From the NCBI GenBank assembly GCA_017958705.1, contig JAGDCE010000030.1:1-43050 (forward strand): DNA of 43,050 nt. Reading direction: 5' to 3'. This DNA is from Clostridia bacterium (GTDB lineage Bacteria; Bacillota; Clostridia; Oscillospirales; CAG-272). The translations under genes were made by a program, and so were the position numbers. Below the pieces are notes generated by a model. It did not search any database and had not been told where the DNA came from. It worked only from the letters and a program-made list of their open reading frames with translations. Of the stretch, positions 9,576 to 18,269 are shown one piece after another; the first letter of the stretch is position 1; every line of letters begins with the position of its first letter.

Positions 9576-10621
9576 GCTATCAGTTTTATAATATCCTTGA
9601 ACGTTATGGCGATCATCAGTATGAACAGCAGTATGATGCCGACGAAGTGGACATATCCCTCGTATTTCGGGTTTATCGGCTTGCCGCGCACCATCTCTAT
9701 AAGTACGAAAAGGATCCTCGATCCGTCAAGCGACGGTATCGGCAGAAGATTGAACACGCCGAGATTCATCGTGATGAATATGCTGACGTAAACGAGGCTT
9801 GCTACGCCGGCTCTCGCGCTTTCCGCGACCGTCTTCGTTACGCCGACAGGCCCCGAAAGACTGCTTAAGCCGAACCGTCCCGTTATCAGAGATATCAGCG
9901 AATCCCAGATCATTTTGATCGTCGAGAACGATGAATACAGCGAATACGAAACGACATTGCCGAAATTCTTTTCAAGCGCTCTGACCTTGAAGAACAGATC
10001 GCCGAACTTCACTCCACTGTCCTCGATCGTCGGGAAAACGACTGACTTAAGCGTTATCGTCTCGCCGTTGCGGACGACCGTGAGATCCGTGGGCTCGTAG
10101 CCCTGATTCATTATCTCGTAAGAAAGCTCCTGATAATAATGGACGCGCGTCTTTCCGACTTTTATGATCCTGTCGCCGACGAGAAGCTCTGAGCTCTGTA
10201 TCTGCTCATAGCCTTCGTCTATCTCGGCGACCGTCGTGCCTCCAATCCTCATTGCGGGCGACGCAACGAGGATAAGCATCGCGATCACACCGACGGAGAT
10301 GTTCATGACGGCGCCGGCCGCCATGATTATCAGCCTCTTCCACGGCTTTTTCTTGTTCAGCGCGTTCGGGTCTTCCGTGTCCTCGTCTTCCCCGACCATG
10401 CTGACGAAGCCTCCTATCGGAAATATCCGGAGCGAATAAGCAATATTCGTTTTTTTGCTCGTATACGATATAAGCCTCGGGCCCATACCTATCGAAAATT
10501 CTTTGATCGTCACCTTGAAGATACGCGCGGCGAGGTAATGACCGAGCTCGTGTATCAGTATCAGCAGTCCGAAAATAAATATGGCGACAATGATGTATAA
10601 TACGGTCTTAAGTATTTCCAT
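9572..10621 (-). CDS. rseP: Site-2 zinc metalloprotease RseP/RasP
   Basis: This 349-aa intramembrane protease cleaves membrane-anchored anti-sigma factors and signal-peptide remnants. Helix 1 carries the zinc motif in LIHELGHYLAAR, a PDZ domain sits in the middle (GTTVAEIDEGY...), and the C-terminal helix has NLLPIPSLDG, the third metal-site motif. I start it at the ATG at 10621, giving MEILKTVLYI as the first membrane helix; the frame is open further upstream but that part lies inside dxr and looks unrelated. AAGGAG lies about 13 bases upstream, a rather long spacing. It overlaps dxr by 14 bases and ispG by 4. Confidence 0.95.
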   Translation of the reverse strand: MEILKTVLYIIVAIFIFGLLILIHELGHYLAARIFKVTIKEFSIGMGPRLISYTSKKTNIAYSLRIFPIGGFVSMVGEDEDTEDPNALNKKKPWKRLIIMAAGAVMNISVGVIAMLILVASPAMRIGGTTVAEIDEGYEQIQSSELLVGDRIIKVGKTRVHYYQELSYEIMNQGYEPTDLTVVRNGETITLKSVVFPTIEDSGVKFGDLFFKVRALEKNFGNVVSYSLYSSFSTIKMIWDSLISLITGRFGLSSLSGPVGVTKTVAESARAGVASLVYVSIFITMNLGVFNLLPIPSLDGSRILFVLIEMVRGKPINPKYEGYVHFVGIILLFILMIAITFKDIIKLIA

Positions 10622-11777
10622 CGGATATTGAGGTCTCCTTATATGAATAAGCCGCGCGTCTCGCGAGCTTATCGCATTCAAGTATTTCACCGATATCTGG
10701 ATCGGCTTTGTTTTCTGTTTTTTGTACGGTCGACTCCGTTATGCGGTATATATCGTTGAAACCGATCTGCCCTCGCAGATACATATCGACCGCGGCTTCG
10801 TTTGCGGCGTTATACGCGCAAGGCAGAAGTCCGCCTTCTTTCGCACAGTGACGCGCGAGCGAAAGCATCGGGAAAGCGCGGCAGTCCGGCTCGGAAAACG
10901 TAAGCGGAGCGGCAGTCAGATCAAGCTCCGGGATCACCGCGTCGTATCTTTCCGGATACGTCAGCGCGTATTGTCCCGGCAGTCTCATGTCCGGCACGGA
11001 TAACTGCGCTATGACAGAATTGTCTATATATTCGACCATGGAATGGACCACGCTCTGCCTGTGGATCAGCACCTTGATCATATCATAGCCGACGCCGAAA
11101 AGATGCATCGCCTCGATTATCTCAAGGCCTTTGTTCGCAAGCGTGGCACTGTCCACCGTTATTTTTCTGCCCATGCTCCACGTCGGATGATCGAGCGTCG
11201 CGGCGACCGTGACGCCCTCGAGTTCTTCAAAGCTGCGGCCAAAGAACGGCCCGCCCGAGCACGTCAGGATTATTCTCTTCACTTCGCTCTTTCTGCCGTT
11301 TTTAAGGCACTGAAAGATCGCGCAGTGCTCCGAATCGACCGGCAGGATCATCGCGCCGTTTTCTTTTGCGGTTCGGTTGACGATCTTTCCGGCGAGGACC
11401 ATGCTTTCCTTGTTGGCAAGCGCGAGAGTCTTGCCCGCGCCGAGCACGGCAAGCGTCGGCATCAGGCCGTTTTTGCCCGATACCGCGTTATATACAAGGT
11501 CCGCATCGCATCCCGCGGCTTCCTCGCACATCCGTCCGTAACCGGGCACTACCTTTGTGTCCGTGTCTGCTACGGCGACGGATAAAAGCGACGCCGCGGC
11601 TTCGTCTTCGACCGCGCAGATGCCCGGCTTGAAGCGTCTTATCTGCTTCTCGAGCAGACTTATATTGTTTTTTGCGGCTATTAACGTAACGCGGGCTCCG
11701 AGCTTTTCACAGACGTCAAGCACCTGTGTGCCGACGGAACCTGTGGAGCCGAGCACCGCGATCTTTTTATTTATCAT
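10608..11777 (-). CDS. dxr: 1-deoxy-D-xylulose 5-phosphate reductoisomerase
   Basis: Dxr performs the first committed MEP-pathway step, converting DXP to MEP with NADPH. The Rossmann motif GSTGSVGTQVLDV lies at the N-terminus, followed by the ALANKESMV segment, the metal site in LPVDSEHCAIFQCL, and the substrate loop SGGPFFGR. About 389 residues is the normal length. I prefer the ATG at 11777, which overlaps the cdsA stop as ATGA; an in-frame ATG three codons earlier (11786) is possible. dxs, the preceding pathway gene, is not present in this window. Confidence 0.96.
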   Translation of the reverse strand: MINKKIAVLGSTGSVGTQVLDVCEKLGARVTLIAAKNNISLLEKQIRRFKPGICAVEDEAAASLLSVAVADTDTKVVPGYGRMCEEAAGCDADLVYNAVSGKNGLMPTLAVLGAGKTLALANKESMVLAGKIVNRTAKENGAMILPVDSEHCAIFQCLKNGRKSEVKRIILTCSGGPFFGRSFEELEGVTVAATLDHPTWSMGRKITVDSATLANKGLEIIEAMHLFGVGYDMIKVLIHRQSVVHSMVEYIDNSVIAQLSVPDMRLPGQYALTYPERYDAVIPELDLTAAPLTFSEPDCRAFPMLSLARHCAKEGGLLPCAYNAANEAAVDMYLRGQIGFNDIYRITESTVQKTENKADPDIGEILECDKLARRAAYSYKETSISDGNT

Positions 11778-12637
11778 TTTGTCCATTTTACTGCTTCTAT
11801 GACAGTGTACGTTATGTAAATGGCGACTGAAACGGCGGTTATACTGTCGAATCTGTCAAGCACGCCGCCGTGACCGGGGATGATCTTTCCGAAATCCTTG
11901 ATCCCGAATCTGCGTTTGACGAGAGACAGGATCAGATCCCCGAGCTGGGAAATAACGGACAGGATGACGGCGGTCACGATGAGAACGGGATACGACGCGA
12001 CGGATCTGTTGAAAGCGAACGTTATAACGAGCGCGTATATTATAAATCCGATTATATTGCCGAATACTCCGCCGATCGCGCCTTCGACCGATTTTTTCGG
12101 TGAGACCGTCGGGCAAAGCTTGTGTTTGCCGAATTTCATGCCGATGATATACGCGAAAAGATCCGTCATCCACGCCGATATGAATATGAGCGGGAACAGG
12201 AATTCTCCGTTTGTTTTCTCGGTCAGAAGCGTAGCCGCGAGCGTGCCCGAAACGATATACACGCACATCAGCGAGCCGAAGCCGCTCGTTTCGATATTGA
12301 ATTTATCCGGGATGAAAACGCAGAGTCCGAAAAGATAAAACGTGAAGCACACGATCATACAGATGAATATGAAGGCGAATTTCTTAAGCCCTATATCCGT
12401 GCCGCCGAACAGACGCAGACGCACCAGAACGTGAGATGCGACCGTCAGGCATTCCGCGGGCACGATCACGTACCATTTATCGAGCTTCAGACAGCGCAGA
12501 AGCTCGAAAACGCCTACCGTTGCCACGAACAGCATATACACGGTCAGCGCGAGCGTATGCGTGAAAAACAGCAGCGGGAACGTTATTACAACGATAATGA
12601 TCCCGGATATTATCCTTTTCGTTTTCTCGTTTTTCAA
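11774..12637 (-). CDS. cdsA: Phosphatidate cytidylyltransferase
   Basis: CdsA makes CDP-diacylglycerol from phosphatidate and CTP, the branch point of phospholipid synthesis. This 287-aa protein is strongly hydrophobic with about eight membrane segments. It shows the family signature around SPKKSVEGAIGG...GDLILSLVKRR...DFGKIIPGHGGVLDRFDS, which carries the metal-binding aspartates. The start must be the TTG at 12637: an in-frame TGA lies four codons upstream and no ATG or GTG fits between them. A Shine-Dalgarno match is weak, so translation may depend on coupling to uppS, whose stop is about 22 bases away. Confidence 0.95.
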   Translation of the reverse strand: MKNEKTKRIISGIIIVVITFPLLFFTHTLALTVYMLFVATVGVFELLRCLKLDKWYVIVPAECLTVASHVLVRLRLFGGTDIGLKKFAFIFICMIVCFTFYLFGLCVFIPDKFNIETSGFGSLMCVYIVSGTLAATLLTEKTNGEFLFPLIFISAWMTDLFAYIIGMKFGKHKLCPTVSPKKSVEGAIGGVFGNIIGFIIYALVITFAFNRSVASYPVLIVTAVILSVISQLGDLILSLVKRRFGIKDFGKIIPGHGGVLDRFDSITAVSVAIYITYTVIEAVKWTK

Positions 12638-12659
12638 AACAACCGTTCACGGCGACGGA

Positions 12660-13343
12660 TCAGAGCCCGCCGAACCGTCTGTTTCTCCTTTTGAATTCGT
12701 TAAGAGCCCGGTCCACGTCTTCGTTCGTCATATCGGGCCAGAGAGTATCGGTAACGTAAATCTCGGAATAAGCCGACTGCCAGAGAAGAAAATTCGACAG
12801 TCTGTACTCCCCGCCGGTCCTTACTATCAGATCGGGATCCGGCGCGAGCTTTGTGTACATGTGAGCGGTGATATCCTCTTCACTCACCTCCGTCGCGCCT
12901 TCCGCGATCAGTTCGTTCACGGCGTGACAGATCTCACTGCGCCCGCCGTAGTTTATCGCGACGAACAGCAGTTTTTCGTTATTTATCGTCTTATTTTCGA
13001 CGGCTTCCATACGCTTTCTCAGATCCGGGGAAAACACGCTCCGGTCACCGATAAACACAAGACGTACGTTTTTCTTCATCAGCGTCTCGGTCCTGTTGTC
13101 GATATAATCGGAAAACAGACCGAAGATCGCTTCAATCTCGTGCTTCGGTCTTTTCCAGTTTTCCGTTGAAAAAGCGTAGACGGTCACGGCGTTTATGCCG
13201 ATATCGCTGCAGTACCCTACTATCTTCTCGAATACCTCGGCGCCGACTTTGTGGCCGTATTCGCGCGGCAAAAGGCGCTTTTTTGCCCATCTGCCGTTAC
13301 CGTCCATTATAAAGGCGATATGCCTGACCGGGCAGTCCTCCAT
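12660..13343 (-). CDS. uppS: Undecaprenyl diphosphate synthase (cis-prenyltransferase)
   Basis: This 227-aa enzyme extends farnesyl diphosphate with isopentenyl units to make the C55 carrier of cell-wall precursors. The signature HIAFIMDGNGRWAKKR, with the catalytic Asp, lies at the N-terminus. YAFSTENWKRP and the C-terminal TGGEYRLSNFLLWQSAYSE complete the family pattern. Its ATG shares one base with the frr stop (TGATG). Its substrates come from IspA (elsewhere in the window) and from the MEP enzymes of its own operon. Confidence 0.97.
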   Translation of the reverse strand: MEDCPVRHIAFIMDGNGRWAKKRLLPREYGHKVGAEVFEKIVGYCSDIGINAVTVYAFSTENWKRPKHEIEAIFGLFSDYIDNRTETLMKKNVRLVFIGDRSVFSPDLRKRMEAVENKTINNEKLLFVAINYGGRSEICHAVNELIAEGATEVSEEDITAHMYTKLAPDPDLIVRTGGEYRLSNFLLWQSAYSEIYVTDTLWPDMTNEDVDRALNEFKRRNRRFGGL

Positions 13344-13897
13344 CAGACTTCCATTATCTCCGCGCTGCGCTTTGCGGTGGCGGCGTCGATATCCTTGATG
13401 AATCTGTCGGTGAGCTCCTGGATCGACTTATCGGACTGCTTTTGCTCGTCCTCGGTCATCTCGGAATTCTTTTTCATCGCCTTGCTCTTGTCGTTCGCAT
13501 CGCGGCGGATGTTTCTCACTGCGACTTTCGCTTCCTCGCCCATCTTGGAGATCTGCTTCGTCAGCTGTTTTCTCGTCTCCTCGGTGACTTGCGGGAATAC
13601 AAGGCGGAGCACTTTACCGTCGTTTGACGGGTTGATGCCTATATCCGACGTCTGTATCGCCTTCTCGATCTTCTTGAGCATAGATCCGTCCCAGGGAGAT
13701 ATCGCTATCGTACGCGCGTCTGTGACCGTGACAGTCGCCAGCTGAGATATCTTCGTGGGTGCGCCGTAATAATCGACCGTTACTTTATCGAGCACGGCGG
13801 GATTGGCTCTGCCGGCTCTTATCGTCGACAGCTCGTACTGGAGCTGCGCCAGGGTCTTGCCCATTTTTTCCTCATAAGGTTTGTTGTCAAGTTTCAT
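13343..13897 (-). CDS. frr: Ribosome recycling factor
   Basis: RRF acts with EF-G to split post-termination ribosomes. The 184-aa length is standard, and the hinge and domain pattern is clear: ELSTIRAGRANPAVLDKVTVDYYG near the start, then ISPWDGSMLKKIEKAI and the long C-terminal helices. AAAGGAG lies nine bases before the ATG. The gap to pyrH is 13 bases. Confidence 0.98.
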   Translation of the reverse strand: MKLDNKPYEEKMGKTLAQLQYELSTIRAGRANPAVLDKVTVDYYGAPTKISQLATVTVTDARTIAISPWDGSMLKKIEKAIQTSDIGINPSNDGKVLRLVFPQVTEETRKQLTKQISKMGEEAKVAVRNIRRDANDKSKAMKKNSEMTEDEQKQSDKSIQELTDRFIKDIDAATAKRSAEIMEV

Positions 13898-13910
13898 TTC
13901 TTTATCTCCT

Positions 13911-14633
13911 TTACTCTGTTGTTATCGTTGTGCCGACGGGTTCTCCGCGTGCGGCTTTGAGTATATTGTCCGGATCTTTCAGCGAGAACAGCACCATCGG
14001 CATCTTTGCGTTAAGCGCTATCATCGAAGCCGTCAGATCTATCGCGCCGAGCATATCGTCGACAAGCCTGTGGCAGCTTATCTCGGTGTATCTTACGGCG
14101 TCGGGGACCTTTATGGGATCGGCGTTGTAGACCGCGTCGACGTTCTTCGCGAGGAACACCGCGTCGGCGTTGACCTCGCAGGCGCGGAGCACCGCCGCCG
14201 TATCCGTTGAGAAATACGGGTTTCCGGTACCGCCGCCGATTATAACGACGTATCCCTTTGAGAAGTACTCCTCGGCGCGCTCTTTCGTGAACAGCTGCGC
14301 GACCTTGTTCATTTCAACGGCGGAAAGCGTTACGGCCTTCACGCCTTCTTTGTTGAGCAGGTTTTCGACCGCAAGGCTGTTGAGCATAGTGACGAGCATG
14401 CCCATGTCGTCGGCACGCGCACGCGTGAACTCTTTTGCCGACGCGCCTCTGAATACGTTTCCGCCGCCGGTCACGACACCGACCTGGACACCGTCTTCAA
14501 CAAGCTTTCCGATGACCGATACCATCGTGTGCAGAAACTGCGTGTCAAACGGATTGACGATCTCTCCGCCGCGCTTTTCGGACATCGCCTCGCCCGATAA
14601 TTTCAATATGATCCTTTTGTACTTATACTCCAT
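13911..14633 (-). CDS. pyrH: UMP kinase
   Basis: PyrH phosphorylates UMP to UDP and belongs to the amino-acid-kinase fold, not the eukaryotic NMP-kinase fold. The N-terminal KRIILKLSGEAMS, GVVTGGGNVFRG and the later GGGTGNPYFSTDTAAVLRA are diagnostic. I start at the ATG at 14633 because MEYKYKRIILKLSGEA matches the usual family N-terminus. A GTG four codons upstream (14645) is closer to the possible ribosome site GGACAGGAC, so it cannot be excluded. It is the first gene of the long unit ending at polC. Confidence 0.97.
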   Translation of the reverse strand: MEYKYKRIILKLSGEAMSEKRGGEIVNPFDTQFLHTMVSVIGKLVEDGVQVGVVTGGGNVFRGASAKEFTRARADDMGMLVTMLNSLAVENLLNKEGVKAVTLSAVEMNKVAQLFTKERAEEYFSKGYVVIIGGGTGNPYFSTDTAAVLRACEVNADAVFLAKNVDAVYNADPIKVPDAVRYTEISCHRLVDDMLGAIDLTASMIALNAKMPMVLFSLKDPDNILKAARGEPVGTTITTE

Positions 14634-14671
14634 TTTCAGCTGCACCGTCCTGTCCTATTTATACATAATAT

Positions 14672-14700
14672 ATATTAAACTCATTTTATGAATTTGTAAA
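14672..14700 (-). promoter_or_regulatory. Sigma-A promoter for pyrH-polC unit
   Basis: On the minus strand TTTACA (14700-14695) and TAATAT (14677-14672) are separated by exactly 17 bases. It sits between the tsf terminator and the pyrH start, so pyrH and the genes behind it can be transcribed independently of rpsB-tsf. Confidence 0.7.
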
Positions 14701-14741
14701 GACCTTAGTGTAAAAACAATGGACCGGCGTCATAAAACATG

Positions 14742-14779
14742 AAAAAAGTATCCCGCTCGACGTCGAACGGGATACTTTT
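14742..14779 (-). terminator. Rho-independent terminator after tsf
   Basis: A perfect 12-bp stem (AAAAGTATCCCG with its complement, 14744-14755 and 14768-14779) with a 12-base loop is followed on the minus strand by six T. It starts a few bases past the tsf stop and separates rpsB-tsf from pyrH. Confidence 0.9.
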
Positions 14780-14785
14780 ACAAGG

Positions 14786-15712
14786 TCAGTCCTTCTTGAC
14801 GAGCTTTTCGATCTCTGCTGCGAAATCGTCCTCTCTCTTCTGCAGGCCTTCGCCCTTGTCGTACTTTACGAAGCTTGCTATCTTCATAGCCTTGCCCTGC
14901 TCCTTTGCAGCGCTCTCAACGTATTTCGCAACGGTGAGATCGTCGTCCTTTACGTAGGACTGGAGGTTGAGGCAGTTGGTATCGTAGTACTTCTCTATTC
15001 TGCCGGGGATCATCTTTTCTCTGATGATGTTCTCGGGCTTGTTGGCGTTCTTCGGATCGTTCTTTATCTGAGCGACGATGATCTCGGTCTCAGCCTCGAT
15101 GACGGAGGCGGGAACGTCGGCTTTGTCAAGATAAAGCGGGTTCATCGAAGCTACCTGGAGGCATACGTTGTGTCCGACTTCCGCGTAATCAGCGCCGTCT
15201 TCGCAGTCCATGCTGACGATAACGCCGGTGACGCCGCCGCCGTGGATGTAGGTGCTGACGTTGCCGTCGACTATCACGAAGCGGCGGATGTTCATGTTCT
15301 CGCCTATCGTGTAGATCTTGTCCTTAAGGGTCGCTTCGACCGTGAACTCGGAACCGGCGAGCGGGAGCTTGAGAAGCTCTTCGACGGACGCGGGTCTGTT
15401 TTCGAGAATGGTCTTTTCTATATCTTTTACAAATTCGCGGAACGATGCGTTCTTCGCGACGAAGTCGGTCTCGGAGTTGACTTCGATCATAACGGCCGTC
15501 TTCCCGTCGTCGGAGACGAGTATGTCAACGACGCCTTCCGCCGCTATTCTGTCAGCCTTTTTGACCGCGGCCGCAAGTCCTTTTTCACGAAGGATCTTTA
15601 TGGCTTCATCGAAATCGCCTTCGGCGTCTACGAGAGCCTTTTTGCAGTCCATCATGCCGCAGCCGGTCTTGGCGCGGAGATTCGCAACGTCTTTAGCTGT
15701 GAAATTAGCCAT
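14786..15712 (-). CDS. tsf: Elongation factor Ts
   Basis: EF-Ts exchanges GDP for GTP on EF-Tu. The N-terminal UBA-like domain contains LRAKTGCGMMDCKKALVDAEGD, and the core carries the EF-Tu contact motif TDFVAKN. At 308 residues it is a typical full-length protein. It is the second gene after rpsB (18-base gap) and is directly followed by a terminator. Confidence 0.98.
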   Translation of the reverse strand: MANFTAKDVANLRAKTGCGMMDCKKALVDAEGDFDEAIKILREKGLAAAVKKADRIAAEGVVDILVSDDGKTAVMIEVNSETDFVAKNASFREFVKDIEKTILENRPASVEELLKLPLAGSEFTVEATLKDKIYTIGENMNIRRFVIVDGNVSTYIHGGGVTGVIVSMDCEDGADYAEVGHNVCLQVASMNPLYLDKADVPASVIEAETEIIVAQIKNDPKNANKPENIIREKMIPGRIEKYYDTNCLNLQSYVKDDDLTVAKYVESAAKEQGKAMKIASFVKYDKGEGLQKREDDFAAEIEKLVKKD

Positions 15713-15730
15713 TTTACTATCCTGCCTTTC

Positions 15731-16477
15731 TTATTCTTCTGCCTGCTCGGGAGCCTCAGCCTCGGGCTTGACTTCCTCTGCCTCGGCGTTCTGCTCGCCC
15801 TGTCTGCCTTCGATAACGGCGTCGGCCAGTACGGAGCTGATGAGTTTGATCGCTCTGATGGCGTCGTCGTTGCCGGGGATGACGTAATCGGCGTCATCGG
15901 GGTCGCAGTTGGTATCGATGATGGCGATCACCGGGATACCGAGTTTCTTCGCTTCGAGAACGGCGTTTCTTTCCTTCTTCGGGTCGACTATGAATATAGC
16001 GGACGGAAGCTCGGTCATGTTCTTGATACCGCCGTAGTTCTTCTGCAGTTCGTCGATCTCTTTGGAGATCTTGGCGGCTTCTTTCTTCGGGAGAAGATTG
16101 ATGGTGCCGTCGGCCTGCATCTGTTCGAGCTTTTCAAGTCTTGCGATGCTCTTCTTTATCGTCTTGTAGTTGGTGAGCATGCCGCCCGGCCAGCGTACGT
16201 TGACGTGGAACATGTTGCATCTGGTGGCTTCTTCTTTAATGGCGTCGGCCGCCTGCTTCTTGGTGCCGACGAAAAGGAGCGTGCCGCCGTTTTCGGAAAG
16301 CTCTCTGACGAACATATAAGCTTCCTCGAATTTCTTAACGGTCTTTGCAAGGTCTATGATGTAAATACCGTTTCTTTCCGTGAAGATGTATTCCTTCATT
16401 TTGGGGTTCCATCTTCTGGTCTGATGTCCGAAATGGACGCCTGCTTCAAGCAGCTGCTTGATGGTTACTACTGCCAT
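15731..16477 (-). CDS. rpsB: 30S ribosomal protein S2
   Basis: The N-terminal LLEAGVHFGHQTRRWNPKMKEYIF and the FVGTKKQAADAIKEEA segment identify S2. The 248-aa length is normal, with an acidic C-terminal tail rich in Glu and Ala. GAGGAGGA precedes the ATG by about seven bases, a strong ribosome site. A promoter lies about 135 bases upstream, leaving a leader of roughly 128 nt that could carry feedback control, as is common for ribosomal-protein genes. Confidence 0.99.
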   Translation of the reverse strand: MAVVTIKQLLEAGVHFGHQTRRWNPKMKEYIFTERNGIYIIDLAKTVKKFEEAYMFVRELSENGGTLLFVGTKKQAADAIKEEATRCNMFHVNVRWPGGMLTNYKTIKKSIARLEKLEQMQADGTINLLPKKEAAKISKEIDELQKNYGGIKNMTELPSAIFIVDPKKERNAVLEAKKLGIPVIAIIDTNCDPDDADYVIPGNDDAIRAIKLISSVLADAVIEGRQGEQNAEAEEVKPEAEAPEQAEE

Positions 16478-16611
16478 TTTTTTATTCCTCCTCAGGTTTT
16501 TTTCCTCCGCGGCGTCTGTTTGACCGTAAAACGGACCTGATGCATGACGTTGTCCCGCGTGCGGATTTTTTATTTTCAGCCGGCGGGTGCAGTTTCCGCC
16601 AAAGCCGAAAC

Positions 16612-16640
16612 ACTATACCATATTTTTTATTATTTTTCAA
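16612..16640 (-). promoter_or_regulatory. Sigma-A promoter for rpsB-tsf
   Basis: TTGAAA (16640-16635) and TATAGT (16617-16612) on the minus strand are spaced by 17 bases. The predicted start near 16605 leaves a ~128-nt untranslated leader before rpsB. An AT-rich hairpin (GGTTTTTA/TAAAAACC) lies just upstream of the -35 box. Confidence 0.75.
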
Positions 16641-16677
16641 TAGGTTTTTATAATAAAAACCCGTATTTACATAAAAT

Positions 16678-16965
16678 TTACAATTTGAAGAGCCTCTTCT
16701 TCTGCCTCGGACATTTGATATACTCGCCGTCGCACCGAACGAGTATGATATCCGGCCCGATCCTCTCGATACAACCCCACGGGATCAGTATATCGTCGCC
16801 TTTGCTTATTCCGAGAAAATTGCATTCTCCCGGCACGATCAGTGCGGTCAGTCTGCCAGTGTCGAGGTCAAGCCGCGCGTCGCTGACGTTTCCGAGCCGT
16901 CTGCCGTCACAAACGTTTATCACTTCCCTTTCCTTTAACTGATCGAGCGTAGTAAAATCCGGCAT
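16678..16965 (-). CDS. YlmC/YmxH-family PRC-barrel protein
   Basis: This 95-aa protein has the PRC-barrel pattern of the YlmC/YmxH family: LKEREVINVCDGRRLGNVSDARLDLDTGRLTAL at the front, then IPWGCIERIGPDIILV. Members are widespread in spore formers and some are sporulation-linked, but the molecular role is unknown. The ATG at 16965 has GGAGG seven bases upstream. A 15-bp perfect inverted repeat covers the start codon (see the hairpin entry). It lies 85 bases downstream of tyrS on the same strand and before the rpsB promoter. Confidence 0.85.
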   Translation of the reverse strand: MPDFTTLDQLKEREVINVCDGRRLGNVSDARLDLDTGRLTALIVPGECNFLGISKGDDILIPWGCIERIGPDIILVRCDGEYIKCPRQKKRLFKL

Positions 16966-17008
16966 AATATACCTCCATACAATTCATACGGTATATATTA
17001 TGCCGGAT
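16957..17008 (-). promoter_or_regulatory. 15-bp inverted repeat enclosing the ylmC ribosome site and start codon
   Basis: Positions 16957-16971 and 16994-17008 are perfect inverted repeats separated by 22 bases. In the ylmC message the downstream arm contains the AUG (16965-16963), and the GGAGG site (16976-16972) lies at the edge of the loop. Folding would hide the start codon, suggesting translational control; a dyad operator is the alternative. Confidence 0.6.
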
Positions 17009-17050
17009 AATTCTTTTTATTACCTTGTATCCTACGGGATCCGGATCTTA

Positions 17051-18268
17051 TCAAACGGTGAATTTCTGGAATATTTTCTTTCCTTTTTTGAGTATCACGC
17101 CGGCTTTGACCTCGTCAAGCATTACGGACTTATATACGTCCGTCACCTTGTCGTCGCCGATCATCACGCCGCCCTGCTGTATCAGACGTCTCGCCTCGCC
17201 TTTAGACGGCGCAAGGCCCGATTTTACGAGCATATCTATGACGGTGATGCAGCCGTTTGCGAAATCGGCTTCGGTAAGCTCGGTCGTTGGCATATCCGCC
17301 GCCGCGCCGCCGGCGAAAACGGATCTTGCCGCTTCAAGCGCTTTGTCGGCTTCTTCTTTGCCGTGGACCATCTCGGTCAGATGATACGCCAAAACTTCCT
17401 TGACTTTATTCAATTCGCTTCCTTCGCACTTCTCGTACTCCGCTATCTGATCGAGCGGTATGAAGGTGAGCATCTTCATGCATTTTATGACGTCCGCGTC
17501 GTCGACGTTTCTCCAGTACTGGAAGAAGTCGTAAGGCGACGTCTTTTCGGGATCGAGCCATACGGCGTTGCCCGCGGTCTTGCCCATCTTTTTGCCGTTT
17601 GAATCGGTCAGAAGCGTGATCGTCATGCAGTGAGCGTCAGCTCCGAGTTTCTTTCTTATAAGCTCGGTGCCGCCCAGCATATTGCTCCACTGGTCGTCGC
17701 CGCCGAACTGCATATTGCAGTTGTAATTCTTGAACAGGTAGTAGAAGTCGTACGACTGCATTATCATGTAGTTGAATTCAAAGAAGCTCAGGCCGCGCTC
17801 CATCCTCTGCTTGTAGCATTCCGCGCGGAGCATGTTGTTGACGGAAAAGCACGCGCCAACCTCACGCAAAAGCTCCACGTAATTCAGATCGAGCAGCCAG
17901 TCGGCGTTGTTTACCATCGTCGCCTTGCCCTCGCCGAATTCTATGAAACGCTCCATCTGACGCCTGAAGCATTCGGCGTTGTGATCTATGTCCTGTCGCG
18001 TGAGCATTTTACGCATATCGGTACGGCCTGACGGGTCGCCTATCATCGTCGTGCCGCCGCCTATCAGCGCGATCGGCTTGTTGCCCGCGAGCTGGAGCCT
18101 TTTCATCAGAGTCAGTGCCATGAAATGTCCGGCGGTAAGGCTGTCCGCAGTGCAGTCGAAACCGATGTAGAACGTCGCCTTCCCCTCGTTTATCATGTTT
18201 TTGATCTCTTCCTCGTTCGTCACCTGGGCTATCAGTCCGCGGGCGACGAGTTCTTCGTATAAAGTCAT
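17051..18268 (-). CDS. tyrS: Tyrosyl-tRNA synthetase
   Basis: This class I synthetase charges tRNA-Tyr. In 405 aa it shows the HIGH-equivalent in TADSLTAGHFMAL, the tyrosine-site region MQFGGDDQWSNMLGG, a KMSKS-equivalent GKKMGKTAGN, and a C-terminal S4-like RNA-binding domain (VKSGLAPSKGEARRLIQQGGV). The ATG follows the recN stop by one base, with AAAGGAAT upstream, so it is translated from the recN message. No T-box leader fits in this tiny gap, unlike many Firmicute tyrS genes. Confidence 0.97.
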   Translation of the reverse strand: MTLYEELVARGLIAQVTNEEEIKNMINEGKATFYIGFDCTADSLTAGHFMALTLMKRLQLAGNKPIALIGGGTTMIGDPSGRTDMRKMLTRQDIDHNAECFRRQMERFIEFGEGKATMVNNADWLLDLNYVELLREVGACFSVNNMLRAECYKQRMERGLSFFEFNYMIMQSYDFYYLFKNYNCNMQFGGDDQWSNMLGGTELIRKKLGADAHCMTITLLTDSNGKKMGKTAGNAVWLDPEKTSPYDFFQYWRNVDDADVIKCMKMLTFIPLDQIAEYEKCEGSELNKVKEVLAYHLTEMVHGKEEADKALEAARSVFAGGAAADMPTTELTEADFANGCITVIDMLVKSGLAPSKGEARRLIQQGGVMIGDDKVTDVYKSVMLDEVKAGVILKKGKKIFQKFTV

Positions 18269-18269
18269 A

